From: Empedobacter brevis_A
Lineage (GTDB): Bacteria > Bacteroidota > Bacteroidia > Flavobacteriales > Weeksellaceae
Reading direction: 5' to 3'
DNA length: 64,000 nucleotides
Assembly (NCBI RefSeq): GCF_965118635.1
Contig: NZ_CBCPHV010000002.1
Coordinates: 186,001 to 250,000, forward strand
Positions 50,905 through 60,528 of this stretch are shown here, piece by piece. Position 1 is the stretch's first letter. Each line of letters begins with the position of its first letter. The notes under the pieces are model-generated. The model did not search any database. It was not told the DNA's origin and was given only the letters and a program-made list of their open reading frames with translations. The position numbers were made by a program, and so were the translations under genes.

Positions 50905-53526
50905 ATGGAAATCGCATCAAAATATACGCCTACAGAGGTTGAAGGAAAATGGTATGAATACTGGATGGAGAAAAAATATTTTAAATCTACTCCAGATCAA
51001 AGAAAAGCTTATACAATTGTAATACCACCACCAAACGTCACAGGAGTCTTGCACATGGGACACATGTTGAATAATACAATTCAAGATGTGTTGATTCGTC
51101 GTGCTCGTATGAGAGGATATAATGCATGTTGGGTGCCAGGAACAGACCATGCTTCAATTGCTACTGAAGCAAAAGTTGTTGCGAAATTAAAAGAAGAAGG
51201 TGTTTCTAAATTTGATATTGGTAGAGAAGAATTCCTTAATCACGCTTGGGATTGGACACATAAACATGGTGGAATTATCTTAGATCAATTAAAGAAATTA
51301 GGTGCTTCTTGTGATTGGGATCGTACAAAATTTACAATGGATCCAGATTTATCAGAATCTGTACAACGTGTTTTTGTTGATTTATATAATAAAGGATTAA
51401 TTTACCGCGGATATCGTATGGTGAATTGGGATCCAGAAGCGAAAACAAATATTTCTGATGAAGAAGTTATTTATAAAGAGAAAAATGGAAAATTATTCTA
51501 TTTAAAATATCAAGTTGTAGGTTCACATAAATATATTGTTGTTGCTACAACTCGTCCCGAAACTATTTTTGGAGATACTGCAGTATGTATTAATCCAAAC
51601 GATGAACGTTATCAATGGCTAAAAGGTCAAAAAGTAATTGTTCCTATTGTTGGTCGTGAAATAAACATTATCGAAGATGAATATGTTGATTTAGAATTCG
51701 GTACAGGATGTCTAAAAGTAACACCAGCCCATGATACAAATGATTATGAATTAGGTAAAAAACATAATTTAGAATTCATTGATATCTTTACTGATGATGC
51801 AAAATTGAACGATTATGGAATGCAATATGCAGGAATGGATCGTTTCAAAGTTCGCAAAGAAATCGAAAAAGAATTAGAAGAAAAAGGTTTACTTGAAAAA
51901 GTAGAAGATTATAAAAATAATGTAGGAACATCTGAAAGAACAGGAGTTGTTATTGAACCAAAAATTTCAAATCAATGGTTCTTGAAAATGACAGATTTAG
52001 CAAAACCTGCATTAGACAATGTAATGAACGATACTATTAAATTTCATCCTGCGAAATTTAAAAATACGTATCGTAATTGGATGGAAAATGTAACTGATTG
52101 GAACATTTCGCGCCAATTATGGTGGGGACACCAAATTCCAGCATTTTTCTATGGAGATGGAAACGAAGATTTCGTTGTTGCTTTAACAAAAGAAGAAGCT
52201 TTACCATTAGCACAAGAAAAAACAGGAAATGCAAATTTAACAATTGAAGATTTACATCAAGATGAAGATGCTTTAGATACTTGGTTTTCTTCTTGGTTAT
52301 GGCCAATTTCAGTTTTCAATGGAATTAATGAACCAGAAAACGAGGAAATCAACTATTATTATCCAACACAAGATTTAGTAACAGGACCAGATATTATTTT
52401 CTTCTGGGTTGCTCGTATGATTGTAGCTGGATATGAATATCGTGATCAATTACCTTTCGAAAATGTATATTTTACAGGAATTGTTCGTGATAAACAAGGA
52501 CGTAAAATGTCAAAATCATTAGGAAATTCTCCAGATCCTATCGAATTGATGAATGAATATGGCGCAGATGCAACACGTATGGGAATGTTGTTAACAGCTC
52601 CTGCTGGTAACGATTTACCTTTCGATGTTGATTTGTGTTTACAAGGACGTAATTTTGCCAATAAAATTTGGAATGCTTTCCGCTTAATCAAAGGATGGGA
52701 AGTAAAAGAAGATTTAGAACAAACTTCTGCTCAAGCTAAAGCAGTTGAATGGTTCGAAAATAAATTCCAACAAACATTAACAGATATCGAGCATAACTAC
52801 GATCAATATCGTTTATCAGATTCGTTAATGGCAATTTACAAATTAATTTGGGACGATTTCTGTTCTTGGTATTTAGAAGCGATAAAACCAACTTTTGGAG
52901 AACCAATTGATGCTAAAACATACAAAGCAACTATTACATATTTAGAAAATGTATTAAAAGTTTTACATCCATTTATGCCTTTCTTAACAGAAGAAATTTG
53001 GCATTTAATCGCTGAAAGAACTGATGAAGAAGCATTAATTATTTCTAAATATCCAGAAGTTTCTTCTTTCAATGAAGAAATTATTAAAAATTTCGAAAAT
53101 ACAAAAGAAGCAACAACAGCAATTCGTGGTTTACGTTCAGAAAAAGGAATGTCACCAAAAGAAGCTTTAGAAGTTTTTGCTGATGCACAAGCAGCGAATG
53201 AAATTTATGTTGATGTATTTTCTAAATTAGGGAATGTATCTAATTTCAATACAGGAGATAAACCAGAAAAAGGTTTTGCTTTCCGTGTTGGTACATTAGA
53301 ATTCATGGTTCCAATGTCAGATAATATCGATATCGAAGCAGAACGTGAGAAATTACAAAAAGAATTAGAATATAATCAAGGATTTTTAAATTCTGTTCGT
53401 AAAAAATTATCAAACGAAAAATTTGTTGCTGGAGCGCCAGAACAAGTTATCAATGCAGAACGTAAAAAAGAAGCAGATGCTTTAGCGAAGATTACTCAAA
53501 TTGAAGAGCAATTAGCAGCTTTGTAA
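50905..53526 (+). CDS. valS: Valyl-tRNA synthetase
   Basis: An 873-residue class I synthetase. The HIGH-type motif is in PPNVTGVLHMGHMLNNT (about 41-57), the CP1 editing domain spans about 190-345, and the KMSKS motif is GRKMSKSLGN (about 532-541). The C-terminal end (about 810-873) is the tRNA-binding coiled coil typical of ValRS. It charges tRNA-Val and edits mischarged threonine. No T-box is seen, as expected in this phylum. It is a single gene with a terminator 23 bp downstream. Confidence 0.97.
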   Translation: MEIASKYTPTEVEGKWYEYWMEKKYFKSTPDQRKAYTIVIPPPNVTGVLHMGHMLNNTIQDVLIRRARMRGYNACWVPGTDHASIATEAKVVAKLKEEGVSKFDIGREEFLNHAWDWTHKHGGIILDQLKKLGASCDWDRTKFTMDPDLSESVQRVFVDLYNKGLIYRGYRMVNWDPEAKTNISDEEVIYKEKNGKLFYLKYQVVGSHKYIVVATTRPETIFGDTAVCINPNDERYQWLKGQKVIVPIVGREINIIEDEYVDLEFGTGCLKVTPAHDTNDYELGKKHNLEFIDIFTDDAKLNDYGMQYAGMDRFKVRKEIEKELEEKGLLEKVEDYKNNVGTSERTGVVIEPKISNQWFLKMTDLAKPALDNVMNDTIKFHPAKFKNTYRNWMENVTDWNISRQLWWGHQIPAFFYGDGNEDFVVALTKEEALPLAQEKTGNANLTIEDLHQDEDALDTWFSSWLWPISVFNGINEPENEEINYYYPTQDLVTGPDIIFFWVARMIVAGYEYRDQLPFENVYFTGIVRDKQGRKMSKSLGNSPDPIELMNEYGADATRMGMLLTAPAGNDLPFDVDLCLQGRNFANKIWNAFRLIKGWEVKEDLEQTSAQAKAVEWFENKFQQTLTDIEHNYDQYRLSDSLMAIYKLIWDDFCSWYLEAIKPTFGEPIDAKTYKATITYLENVLKVLHPFMPFLTEEIWHLIAERTDEEALIISKYPEVSSFNEEIIKNFENTKEATTAIRGLRSEKGMSPKEALEVFADAQAANEIYVDVFSKLGNVSNFNTGDKPEKGFAFRVGTLEFMVPMSDNIDIEAEREKLQKELEYNQGFLNSVRKKLSNEKFVAGAPEQVINAERKKEADALAKITQIEEQLAAL

Positions 53527-53549
53527 TTTTTTATTAAAATAAGATTTTT

Positions 53550-53577
53550 AAAACCACTTCAAATTCGAAGTGGTTTT
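53550..53577 (+). terminator. Terminator after valS
   Basis: AAAACCACTTC/GAAGTGGTTTT with a 6-nt loop and T run. Confidence 0.9.
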
Positions 53578-53709
53578 TTTGTTAGTTATAATGATATATT
53601 AAAGCAGAATATTACTATTTTCAATAATATATTTGAAGAAAAAAAGTAGTTTATCATTAATTTATAATTAGAATATAATTCTAAATCAAAAATATCAAAT
53701 AAGAATCCT

Positions 53710-53717
53710 TAAATTTG
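53710..53717 (+). promoter_or_regulatory. Candidate -7 box of the LysE-family gene
   Basis: TAAATTTG, 32 bp upstream of the ATG at 53750. No -33 element was confirmed. Confidence 0.45.
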
Positions 53718-53749
53718 CAGACTTTTATGATGAATCAGAATAAAAATAA

Positions 53750-54388
53750 ATGCAATATATAGAACTACTTTTAATCGGAATTTTTACAGCTTTTATAGGA
53801 TCATCCATTCCAGGATTGTTGAATATGACTGTGGTGAAAATTGGTAAACAAGAAGGCGTAAAAAGTGCATATACTTTTATCTCTGGAACTACGATTACGA
53901 TTGGTATTCAAGTTTTTTTAGCAATATTTTTAGCAAAATTTATTGATTTTAATGAAAAGGTAACTCAAATTTTCAGAGAAATTGGATTAGCTGTTTTTGT
54001 AATCATTACAATTTATTTCCTGTTTTTTGCCAAAAAACAAGATCAAAAAAAGGAAAATAAAAAACTAAAACAACAAGGCGATGTAAAACAAAAAAATAAA
54101 TTCATGTATGGACTATTATTATCAGCGGTTAATATATTTCCAATACCATTTTATGTTTTTTTGAGCGCGACTTTAGTTTCATATAACATCTCAGTTTTTG
54201 GCCAACCAAATAGTTCAATTTTTGCTTTGGGAGTTGTGATTGGCTCGATAATGATTTTTGGATTATATCTGAAATTTTTCAATTCAAAATCCGAAGAAGA
54301 TTCGTTTATTCTAAAGAATATCAATTATGTAATAGGAGGAATAACAAGTGTCATTTCTCTATTGACGATTTATCAACTTTTTCAATAA
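53750..54388 (+). CDS. LysE/RhtB family transporter
   Basis: A 212-residue membrane protein with about six helices. The first helix and loop (IGIFTAFIGSSIPGLLNMTVV, about 10-30) is the LysE-type start, with the Pro and Gly of the GPxxxL-type motif replaced by IPGLLN. A basic linker (about 95-115, rich in Lys and Gln) divides two bundles of three helices. Family members export amino acids such as lysine, threonine or homoserine lactone; the substrate is not known. It converges with the TerB-like gene with a 4-bp gap and no clear hairpin. Confidence 0.85.
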   Translation: MQYIELLLIGIFTAFIGSSIPGLLNMTVVKIGKQEGVKSAYTFISGTTITIGIQVFLAIFLAKFIDFNEKVTQIFREIGLAVFVIITIYFLFFAKKQDQKKENKKLKQQGDVKQKNKFMYGLLLSAVNIFPIPFYVFLSATLVSYNISVFGQPNSSIFALGVVIGSIMIFGLYLKFFNSKSEEDSFILKNINYVIGGITSVISLLTIYQLFQ

Positions 54389-54392
54389 AAAA

Positions 54393-54827
54393 TTAATTCA
54401 AATTTGATTTTGGATGAGCGTATTTAATCAGATATTGCATAACATCGTCACATTCTTTTCCTTCTAAAATATAACTCAAAATATCTTCTATTAATTCATC
54501 AATAATTTGAGGATTAAATTCAAATTTTTTAGCCAGATCAATACAAATTGCCTTTTCATTTTGATGAATATTCAAATCAATAACCATTAGCAAAACAGCA
54601 TCATATAACAAAGAAAGTCGGTCTGTAAATGTTTTAGGTAAAGAAAAATCAAACTTTGTATTGTTATTCAAAATCAAACTTACATCTTTTGCGGAAAGTT
54701 TATGAAATTTTGCAATGTCAGAAATAATTTGAATTTCCTTTTCATTCAAATTTCCGTCACTTTTACCAATAATAAATAAATTTTTGATGTGATTTAATTT
54801 ATCAATCAAAGTAAGACTATTTCTCAT
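54393..54827 (-). CDS. TerB-like cytosolic protein
   Basis: A 144-residue all-helical protein. The IGKSDGNLNEKEIQIISDIAKFHKL stretch starting near residue 19 (acidic DG...E motif, then a helix) and the second acidic repeat DLNIHQNEKAICIDLAKKF near residue 84 match the TerB/DjlA-type metal-binding fold. These proteins are linked to tellurite resistance and to calcium or metal signalling, but many standalone members have no known task. It is encoded alone, with no ter genes near. Confidence 0.72.
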   Translation of the reverse strand: MRNSLTLIDKLNHIKNLFIIGKSDGNLNEKEIQIISDIAKFHKLSAKDVSLILNNNTKFDFSLPKTFTDRLSLLYDAVLLMVIDLNIHQNEKAICIDLAKKFEFNPQIIDELIEDILSYILEGKECDDVMQYLIKYAHPKSNLN

Positions 54828-55055
54828 TTTGGATTTTTTTGTGGTTTAAAAATACTTAAAAAATATTAGTCTGTTAACAGTTCAAAATTTTTAAAACTTT
54901 ATAGTTTAAACGTAAATAAAAGAGATTTATGATAATAGAAGAAGAGAAAATATGAAATTATAAAAATCTTATTGTTTCTACAATTTTATAACTTAAAGAT
55001 AATTTATTTTTTTAGAAATATTTTTAATATCTCGCTTCAACGTTTTAGTTTTATA

Positions 55056-55087
55056 TTTGTTTTATACAATAATCAACGTTATTTTTG
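55056..55087 (+). promoter_or_regulatory. Promoter of the Rrf2 gene
   Basis: TTTG (55056-55059) and TATTTTTG (55080-55087) have a 20-nt spacer. The -7 box is 18 bp before the TTG start. TATATTTG at 55052-55059 could itself be an alternative -7 box. Confidence 0.65.
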
Positions 55088-55105
55088 TAGGTAAATCTTA
55101 TCGAA

Positions 55106-55513
55106 TTGTTATCAAAAAAGACAAAATACGGACTAAAAGCAATGGCTCACTTGGCCAGACAAGAAAGTAATAAACCAGTTTTAATTGGACAGATTTCTGA
55201 AACAGAAGTTATTCCGAAAAAATTTCTAGAAGCTATTTTGTTGGATTTAAAAAAGTTAGGTTTTGTTAATTCAAAGCAAGGAAAAGGAGGAGGATATTAT
55301 TTAGCTCGCGATGCAAAAGATATAAGTTTAGCTTCTTTGATTCGTGTTTTAGAAGGTCCAATCGCACTTTTGCCTTGTGTGAGTAAAAATTACTATGAAA
55401 AATGTGATGATTGTCCTAACGAAGGAGTTTGTACATTGAACAAAGTAATGGTTGAATTGAGAGATTCGACTTTAGAAATTCTTGAAAATAAATCTTTAGA
55501 AAGTTTAAAATAA
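55106..55513 (+). CDS. Rrf2 family transcriptional regulator
   Basis: A 135-residue winged-helix regulator. The start MLSKKTKYGLKAMAHLA is the standard Rrf2 beginning, so the TTG at 55106 is the true start. QISETEVIPKKFLEAILLDL is the recognition region, GKGGGYYLARD the wing, and LLPCVSKNYYEKCDDCPNEG with further CTLN gives the cysteines used to bind an iron-sulfur cluster in IscR- and NsrR-like members. It may sense Fe-S status, nitric oxide or redox. It is followed by a terminator, so it does not drive tilS directly. Confidence 0.93.
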   Translation: MLSKKTKYGLKAMAHLARQESNKPVLIGQISETEVIPKKFLEAILLDLKKLGFVNSKQGKGGGYYLARDAKDISLASLIRVLEGPIALLPCVSKNYYEKCDDCPNEGVCTLNKVMVELRDSTLEILENKSLESLK

Positions 55514-55519
55514 ATCTTC

Positions 55520-55538
55520 AGCCTGAGTTTTTCAGGCT
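55520..55538 (+). terminator. Terminator after the Rrf2 gene
   Basis: AGCCTGA/TCAGGCT with a GTTTT loop and a T run, 6 bp after the stop codon. Confidence 0.85.
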
Positions 55539-55624
55539 TTTTTATTGGGAAATTTTATAAGAACAATGAAAAAAAGTATAACTCTTTTTCAAGAATTCTT
55601 TCTAATTTCGAACATTTGAATTTC

Positions 55625-56932
55625 ATGAAAAACAAATCAATACAACAAGAGTTTAAGGAACTTTTAGAGCAACATTCTTTTTCTACACATCGTTATTTAT
55701 TAGCAATTAGTGGAGGAATTGATAGTATGGTTTTGTTGGATTTATTCCGTCAAACTTCTTCTAATTTTCAAGTTGCGCATTGCAATTTTCAGTTGCGAGG
55801 AGAAGATGCAAATGGAGATGAAATGTTTGTAAGAGAATATTGTGGAAAATATAATATTCCATTTCATTCAGTTCGTTTTGATGTTGCTGCTTATCAAAAA
55901 ACAGGAAATTATTCGGTAGAAATGGCTTGTCGCAATTTGCGTTATGATTGGTTTGAACAAATTCAACAACAAAATCATTTGGATGTTTTGGTAACCGCTC
56001 ATCATTTGGATGATAATATCGAAACTTTTTTGATTAATCTTTCTAGAGGAACAGGATTGAAAGGTTTGGTTGGAATGCAAATAGATAATGGAAAAATATT
56101 TCGTCCGCTTTTAAATTTTACAAAAAATGATTTGCTGAATTACGCAAAATCAAATGAGATAAAATGGCGAGAAGACGATTCGAATGCAACGGATGAATAT
56201 ACCAGAAATAAGATTCGACATCATATAACACCAATTTTAAAAGAACTTCATCCAAAGTTTGATGAGAATTTTTTGTCGAGTTTAAATCATATCAGCGATA
56301 ATTATCAAATTATACAAAATAAAGTCGAAGAAATTAGAAGTAATTTATTTTCAGGTGATAATCCAATTAAAATTGAAATATCAGCCTTGAAAAAACTTCA
56401 ACCTTTAGAAACTTTTTTACATTATTTGTTCGAAAAATATGGATTTTATTCGAGTAAAGAAATTTTAAAATTTCTAGATGCAGATACAGGAAGAGAAATA
56501 AAATCAGCAACTTATCGATTAATTAAAAATCGAGAAAATTTGTTGTTAGAAAAAATCAAACATGAAAATGATGATGAATTAACGATTTTTGGGGAGTTAA
56601 TTGAAATCAATTCGTTAAATTTGAAGTTCGTGAAATCGAAAAATCCTGACGAAAATGCTACTGAAATAGTAGACTTTACAACAATTTTATTTCCGCTTAA
56701 ACTTAGAAAAGTGAAGGAGGGAGATTTCTTTTATCCAATTGGAATGAAAGGTCAAAAAAAATTGTTGAGCAAGTTTATGAAAGATCTGAAACTTTCTAAG
56801 TTAGAAAAAGAGAAAGTTTTGTTGCTTTGTGACCAAAAAGATCAAATTATTTGGGTAGTAAATTATCGTTTGGATGAACGTTTTAAAACGACAGAAACAA
56901 GTAAAAACTTTTTAAACATTACAGTATGTTAA
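55625..56932 (+). CDS. tilS: tRNA(Ile)-lysidine synthetase
   Basis: A 435-residue N-type ATP pyrophosphatase. The PP-loop SGGIDS lies near residue 29, followed by HCNFQLRGEDANGDE and TAHHLDDNIETFLINLSRG, all diagnostic, with a C-terminal substrate-binding domain (about 360-430). It converts C34 of tRNA-Ile2 to lysidine so that the AUA codon is read, an essential step. The ATG at 55625 is chosen over a TTG three codons upstream. Its stop overlaps the dsbD start by 7 bp, so the two are coupled. Confidence 0.95.
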   Translation: MKNKSIQQEFKELLEQHSFSTHRYLLAISGGIDSMVLLDLFRQTSSNFQVAHCNFQLRGEDANGDEMFVREYCGKYNIPFHSVRFDVAAYQKTGNYSVEMACRNLRYDWFEQIQQQNHLDVLVTAHHLDDNIETFLINLSRGTGLKGLVGMQIDNGKIFRPLLNFTKNDLLNYAKSNEIKWREDDSNATDEYTRNKIRHHITPILKELHPKFDENFLSSLNHISDNYQIIQNKVEEIRSNLFSGDNPIKIEISALKKLQPLETFLHYLFEKYGFYSSKEILKFLDADTGREIKSATYRLIKNRENLLLEKIKHENDDELTIFGELIEINSLNLKFVKSKNPDENATEIVDFTTILFPLKLRKVKEGDFFYPIGMKGQKKLLSKFMKDLKLSKLEKEKVLLLCDQKDQIIWVVNYRLDERFKTTETSKNFLNITVC

Positions 56933-58992
56933 AGAAACTTTGGATACTTTTTTTGTTTCCAATTTTAATCAACGCACAATTATTTAGTCCTGCAAAATGG
57001 TCGAGTTCGGTGAAGGAGGTTGGGCAAAATGAGTTTGAAATCGAGGTAACAGGAAAAATTGATAAAGGTTGGCATCTTTATTCAATGAAACATCCTGATG
57101 GAGGAATTGGTATTCCGGCAAGTGCATCATTTAAGCCAGCTGCAAATGCAAAATTAATTAACGGAACAAGAGAAGTTGGAAAACGTATAGATAAATACAG
57201 CCAAATTTTTGAACAAGATGAAAAATATTACGAAAATCAAGTAAAATTTGTTCAAAAAGTAAAAGTTTCAGGAGATAAACCTACAAATGTTTCTTACACA
57301 ATTGAATTTCAAATGTGTGATGCAGAACGTTGTTTGCCTCCAGATGAAACTAGCGGAACAATAAAATTGACTCCTTCTGCTAAAGTTGAAGAAACGAAGG
57401 AAGATGTAAAACCAGAAGAAGTTAAGCAAGCAAAAGATTCTGTTGTCGTAAACGAAATCGCTCAAGATTCTGTACATCAAGATTCAGCAGCAGTTGTTAC
57501 AACAACACAACAAGATACGATTAAGAAAGTCGATAATTCATTATTAGCAGATAATGAGAAAAAAGATAATAGTTTATTGAAAATATTTTCTTTAGGATTT
57601 TTAGGAGGATTAGCTGCATTATTAATGCCTTGTATTTTCCCTATGATTCCTTTGACTGTAAGTATGTTTACAAAACAAAGTAAATCGAAAGGAGAAGGAG
57701 TTGGAAAAGCCTTTGTTTATGGTTTATCAATTATTATAATTTATGTTGCATTAGGTTTATTAGCGACTTTAATTTTTGGACCTTCTGTTCTAAATGAAAT
57801 GTCAACGAATCCTTGGGTTAACTTAGCATTTTTTGCAATTTTTATTGTATTTGCAATTTCATTTTTCGGTGCTTTTGAACTAACATTACCAAGTAAATGG
57901 ATTAATGCAGCAGATAAAGGAGCAGATAAAGGAGGATTAATCGGAATCTTCTTTATGGCATTCACATTAGCTTTAGTTTCATTCTCTTGTACAGGACCAA
58001 TTATTGGTTCGTTATTAGTACAAGCAACACAAGGAGGAAACTATTATTCTTTAATGGTAGGAATGTTTGGTTTTTCCTTAGCATTAGCCATTCCATTTAC
58101 ATTATTTGCAATGTTCCCAGGTTGGTTAAATTCAATGCCAAAATCTGGCGGATGGTTAAATACAATCAAAGTTTCATTAGGATTTATTGAATTAGCTTTT
58201 GCTTTAAAATTCTTATCAAATGCAGATTTAGTTTGGCAAATGAATTGGTTACCAAGAGAAATTTTCTTAGCATTTTGGATTGCGATTTTCTTCTTCTTAG
58301 GTTTATATCTTTTAGGTAAATTTAGATTAGAATTAGATTCGCCTGTACAAACAATTGGCGTTCCGAGAATGTTATTTGCATTAGTTTCAATAACATTTGC
58401 TATTTATATGATTCCAGGTTTATGGGGAGGACCATTAAAATTATTAAGTGGTTTAACACCGCCAATGACATATTCCGAAGCTCCGCGTGGTTTTCACGAA
58501 GGTATTGGAGGACAAATAACAGCTAAATTTGATGATCCGAATATGGTTGCAGGACCACATGGAATTCCTGCTTTCAAAGATTTTGATGAAGCTGCAACAT
58601 ATGCAACGAAAGTTGGTAAACCAATGTTGTTAGATTTTACAGGACATGCGTGTGCAAATTGCCGTAAAGTTGAAGAACGTGTTTGGAGCGACGAGCGTGT
58701 AAAGAAAATATTGGCTGAAGATGTTGTTTTAGTTTCATTGTATGTTGATGAAGCAAAAGAATTACCAGAAGATCAAAAAGTATATTCAAAAGCATTAGAT
58801 CGCAACTTAAAAACAGTTGGTAATAAATGGACATCTTTCGAGATTGAACATTTTCAGGCAAATGCTCAACCTTATTATATTTTGGTTGATAAAGATTTAA
58901 AACGTTTTTCTAAACCTTTGGAAGCTGAGCTTAATGTAGAAGTTTACTTAAAATGGTTGCAAGACGGAATTGCAAAGTACAAAGCAAAATAA
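56926..58992 (+). CDS. dsbD: Thiol:disulfide interchange protein DsbD
   Basis: A 688-residue protein. Signal peptide (1-17), N-terminal DsbD-alpha domain (about 20-150) with its cysteine pair in FQMCDAERCLPP, a Lys/Gln-rich linker (150-215), about eight membrane helices (about 220-510) with ALLMPCIFPMIPLT and SFSCTGPIIG carrying the two redox cysteines, and a C-terminal thioredoxin domain with GHACANCRKVEER (about 567-579). It carries electrons from cytoplasmic thioredoxin to periplasmic thiols. All three redox pairs are intact. Confidence 0.93.
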   Translation: MLKKLWILFLFPILINAQLFSPAKWSSSVKEVGQNEFEIEVTGKIDKGWHLYSMKHPDGGIGIPASASFKPAANAKLINGTREVGKRIDKYSQIFEQDEKYYENQVKFVQKVKVSGDKPTNVSYTIEFQMCDAERCLPPDETSGTIKLTPSAKVEETKEDVKPEEVKQAKDSVVVNEIAQDSVHQDSAAVVTTTQQDTIKKVDNSLLADNEKKDNSLLKIFSLGFLGGLAALLMPCIFPMIPLTVSMFTKQSKSKGEGVGKAFVYGLSIIIIYVALGLLATLIFGPSVLNEMSTNPWVNLAFFAIFIVFAISFFGAFELTLPSKWINAADKGADKGGLIGIFFMAFTLALVSFSCTGPIIGSLLVQATQGGNYYSLMVGMFGFSLALAIPFTLFAMFPGWLNSMPKSGGWLNTIKVSLGFIELAFALKFLSNADLVWQMNWLPREIFLAFWIAIFFFLGLYLLGKFRLELDSPVQTIGVPRMLFALVSITFAIYMIPGLWGGPLKLLSGLTPPMTYSEAPRGFHEGIGGQITAKFDDPNMVAGPHGIPAFKDFDEAATYATKVGKPMLLDFTGHACANCRKVEERVWSDERVKKILAEDVVLVSLYVDEAKELPEDQKVYSKALDRNLKTVGNKWTSFEIEHFQANAQPYYILVDKDLKRFSKPLEAELNVEVYLKWLQDGIAKYKAK

Positions 58993-59000
58993 TAAAGCAT

Positions 59001-59036
59001 AAAAAAAGATTCTGAATAATTTCAGAATCTTTTTTT
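59001..59036. terminator. Bidirectional terminator after dsbD
   Basis: A perfect 16-bp stem AAAAAAAGATTCTGAA/TTCAGAATCTTTTTTT with loop TAAT, between convergent genes. Confidence 0.92.
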
Positions 59037-59060
59037 ATTTAAAAAGTGAAAATAGTTTAA

Positions 59061-59324
59061 TTACATATTTTCTAACATCATGATGATTTCACTTTCTATG
59101 CGCTGCATTATTTCTGGAGAAATCTCGATTTGATGTTCTACATTTTCAATCGTTTTATATTTTAATTCTCCTGTTTTCAAATTCAAATTATATTCAATTT
59201 GTCCTTCCCAAGAATTACTCGATTCATAAAATGAAATGATTTCGAAAGGCAATCTTGGCAAAAGATCACCAAAATGTTCATCTAATTTATTTCGATTTTC
59301 TTGATTAATAGTTAGTTTTTCCAT
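59061..59324 (-). CDS. Small acidic protein, unknown, coupled to its neighbour
   Basis: An 87-residue soluble acidic protein without a recognised family. Seen in it: MEKLTINQENRNKLDEHFGD, an SFYESSNSWEGQIEYNLNL strand region and an acidic helical end IMQRIESEIIMMLENM. Its ATG overlaps the last codons of the upstream gene by 13 bp, so the two are translated together. A role linked to that larger unknown protein is likely. Confidence 0.75.
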   Translation of the reverse strand: MEKLTINQENRNKLDEHFGDLLPRLPFEIISFYESSNSWEGQIEYNLNLKTGELKYKTIENVEHQIEISPEIMQRIESEIIMMLENM

Positions 59325-60406
59325 CCTTTTATAATCATTGCATTTGCGGCAGTTTCGTAAAAAATAATCGCTAAAAGTTGTAGAAATTCAGCATGATTTA
59401 GTTTTCCATCGACTACTTCATCAATTGATGTTTCATAATATTCTTCAATTGTTTTGGTCATCAAAGCTTTGAAATTTTCTAATGGAATATTTTGATCTTT
59501 TAATTCTTTTAATAAATAATTATCCGAAGCTAAAAAGTCAGGGCGAGTTCCAAAAATAGGAGATTTACGAATATTTAGCGCATTATGAAAAGTTTGCGAA
59601 ATCAAAACTCCACGTTCCAATTCTTCGAATTCCCAACCTTTACGAACTCTTCTCGGATTATTTTCATAGAAAATATGATTGTGAAAAGCATGAATATGTT
59701 TCGCAATATCTGTATTAGTATGCAAATAAAGAAACTGCAAAATAGAACTAAACAAATGATTCGCATTTAGATTTGCAGGATAATATGTATACAATAATGG
59801 ATAATGAAACAAAGTTGTGTACAATGGAGAAAAACTATCAATAATGTTTAAATTCAGCACATTTATTCCTTCGAAATCTAGTTTTTGATTTGTTTGATAA
59901 TAATTAATTCCCGCCAAATAAATATCATCATAACTCAAATCAAACTGATTTAGATATGCTCCAATTTGTTTGAAAAAAGATGTATTTAGATTATGATTTG
60001 TAATTAATTTATATGGTTTTCCTTCGAATTCTGGAATGAAATCTATCTTAAACTCTGACTTTAATTCATCTTTGATAACTTTATCAAAATCAAATGATTT
60101 CTTTCTTATTATATTAACGTAAATTTCGTTGTAAGTATAAATAATTTGTTTAATTGGTGTTGTATCCAAAGCTTCAAAAGGATTGATATCTGTATTTGGC
60201 GAAGCGTATAATGTAAACAAACGACGAAATTCTTGCTGAATTTTTTCTTCTTCCGCAAACATATTCATCAATTGATTAGTATTTGCAGCAATAATACTTT
60301 CTCCCAAAAAGAATAAAATACCAGCTTTTAAATCTTCATCAAAACCACATCTTTCTAGGGTTTGATCAAAATAAGTTTTGAATGGATGTTCAGGATTTTG
60401 GCTCAT
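59312..60406 (-). CDS. Unknown 364-residue protein
   Basis: A soluble protein rich in Asn, Phe, Tyr and Leu with no family I recognise. It is predicted mostly helical; the C-terminal part has HAEFLQLLAIIFYETAANAM. The segment NPRRVRKGWEFEELERGV (about residue 252-269) has a cluster of basic residues. The start is set at 60406 (MSQNPEHPFKTYF), because the longer frame to 60484 runs through the terminator of the next gene at 60471. Its stop overlaps the small acidic gene. Confidence 0.75.
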   Translation of the reverse strand: MSQNPEHPFKTYFDQTLERCGFDEDLKAGILFFLGESIIAANTNQLMNMFAEEEKIQQEFRRLFTLYASPNTDINPFEALDTTPIKQIIYTYNEIYVNIIRKKSFDFDKVIKDELKSEFKIDFIPEFEGKPYKLITNHNLNTSFFKQIGAYLNQFDLSYDDIYLAGINYYQTNQKLDFEGINVLNLNIIDSFSPLYTTLFHYPLLYTYYPANLNANHLFSSILQFLYLHTNTDIAKHIHAFHNHIFYENNPRRVRKGWEFEELERGVLISQTFHNALNIRKSPIFGTRPDFLASDNYLLKELKDQNIPLENFKALMTKTIEEYYETSIDEVVDGKLNHAEFLQLLAIIFYETAANAMIIKGWKN

Positions 60407-60470
60407 ATCGAATAAATTTATTTTATCTTTAAAAAAGTAAAAGTATTCATTTTTTGAAGATTTGAAATGA

Positions 60471-60497
60471 AAAAACCTCTGCAAATGAGAGGTTTTT
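60471..60497 (-). terminator. Terminator after the aldo/keto reductase gene
   Basis: AAAAACCTCT/AGAGGTTTTT with loop GCAAATG (plus-strand reading), 32 bp past the reductase stop on the minus strand. Confidence 0.87.
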
Positions 60498-60528
60498 AAA
60501 ATTTATTTTAGTGAATATGTTTAACGTA

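Noticed and set aside
54828..55055. Short open frame beginning ATG near 54930
   Set aside because: It ends after eight codons and nothing supports it; the gap holds promoters only.
60407..60484. Longer start of the unknown 364-residue protein
   Set aside because: It would overlap the terminator of the upstream aldo/keto reductase gene at 60471-60497.
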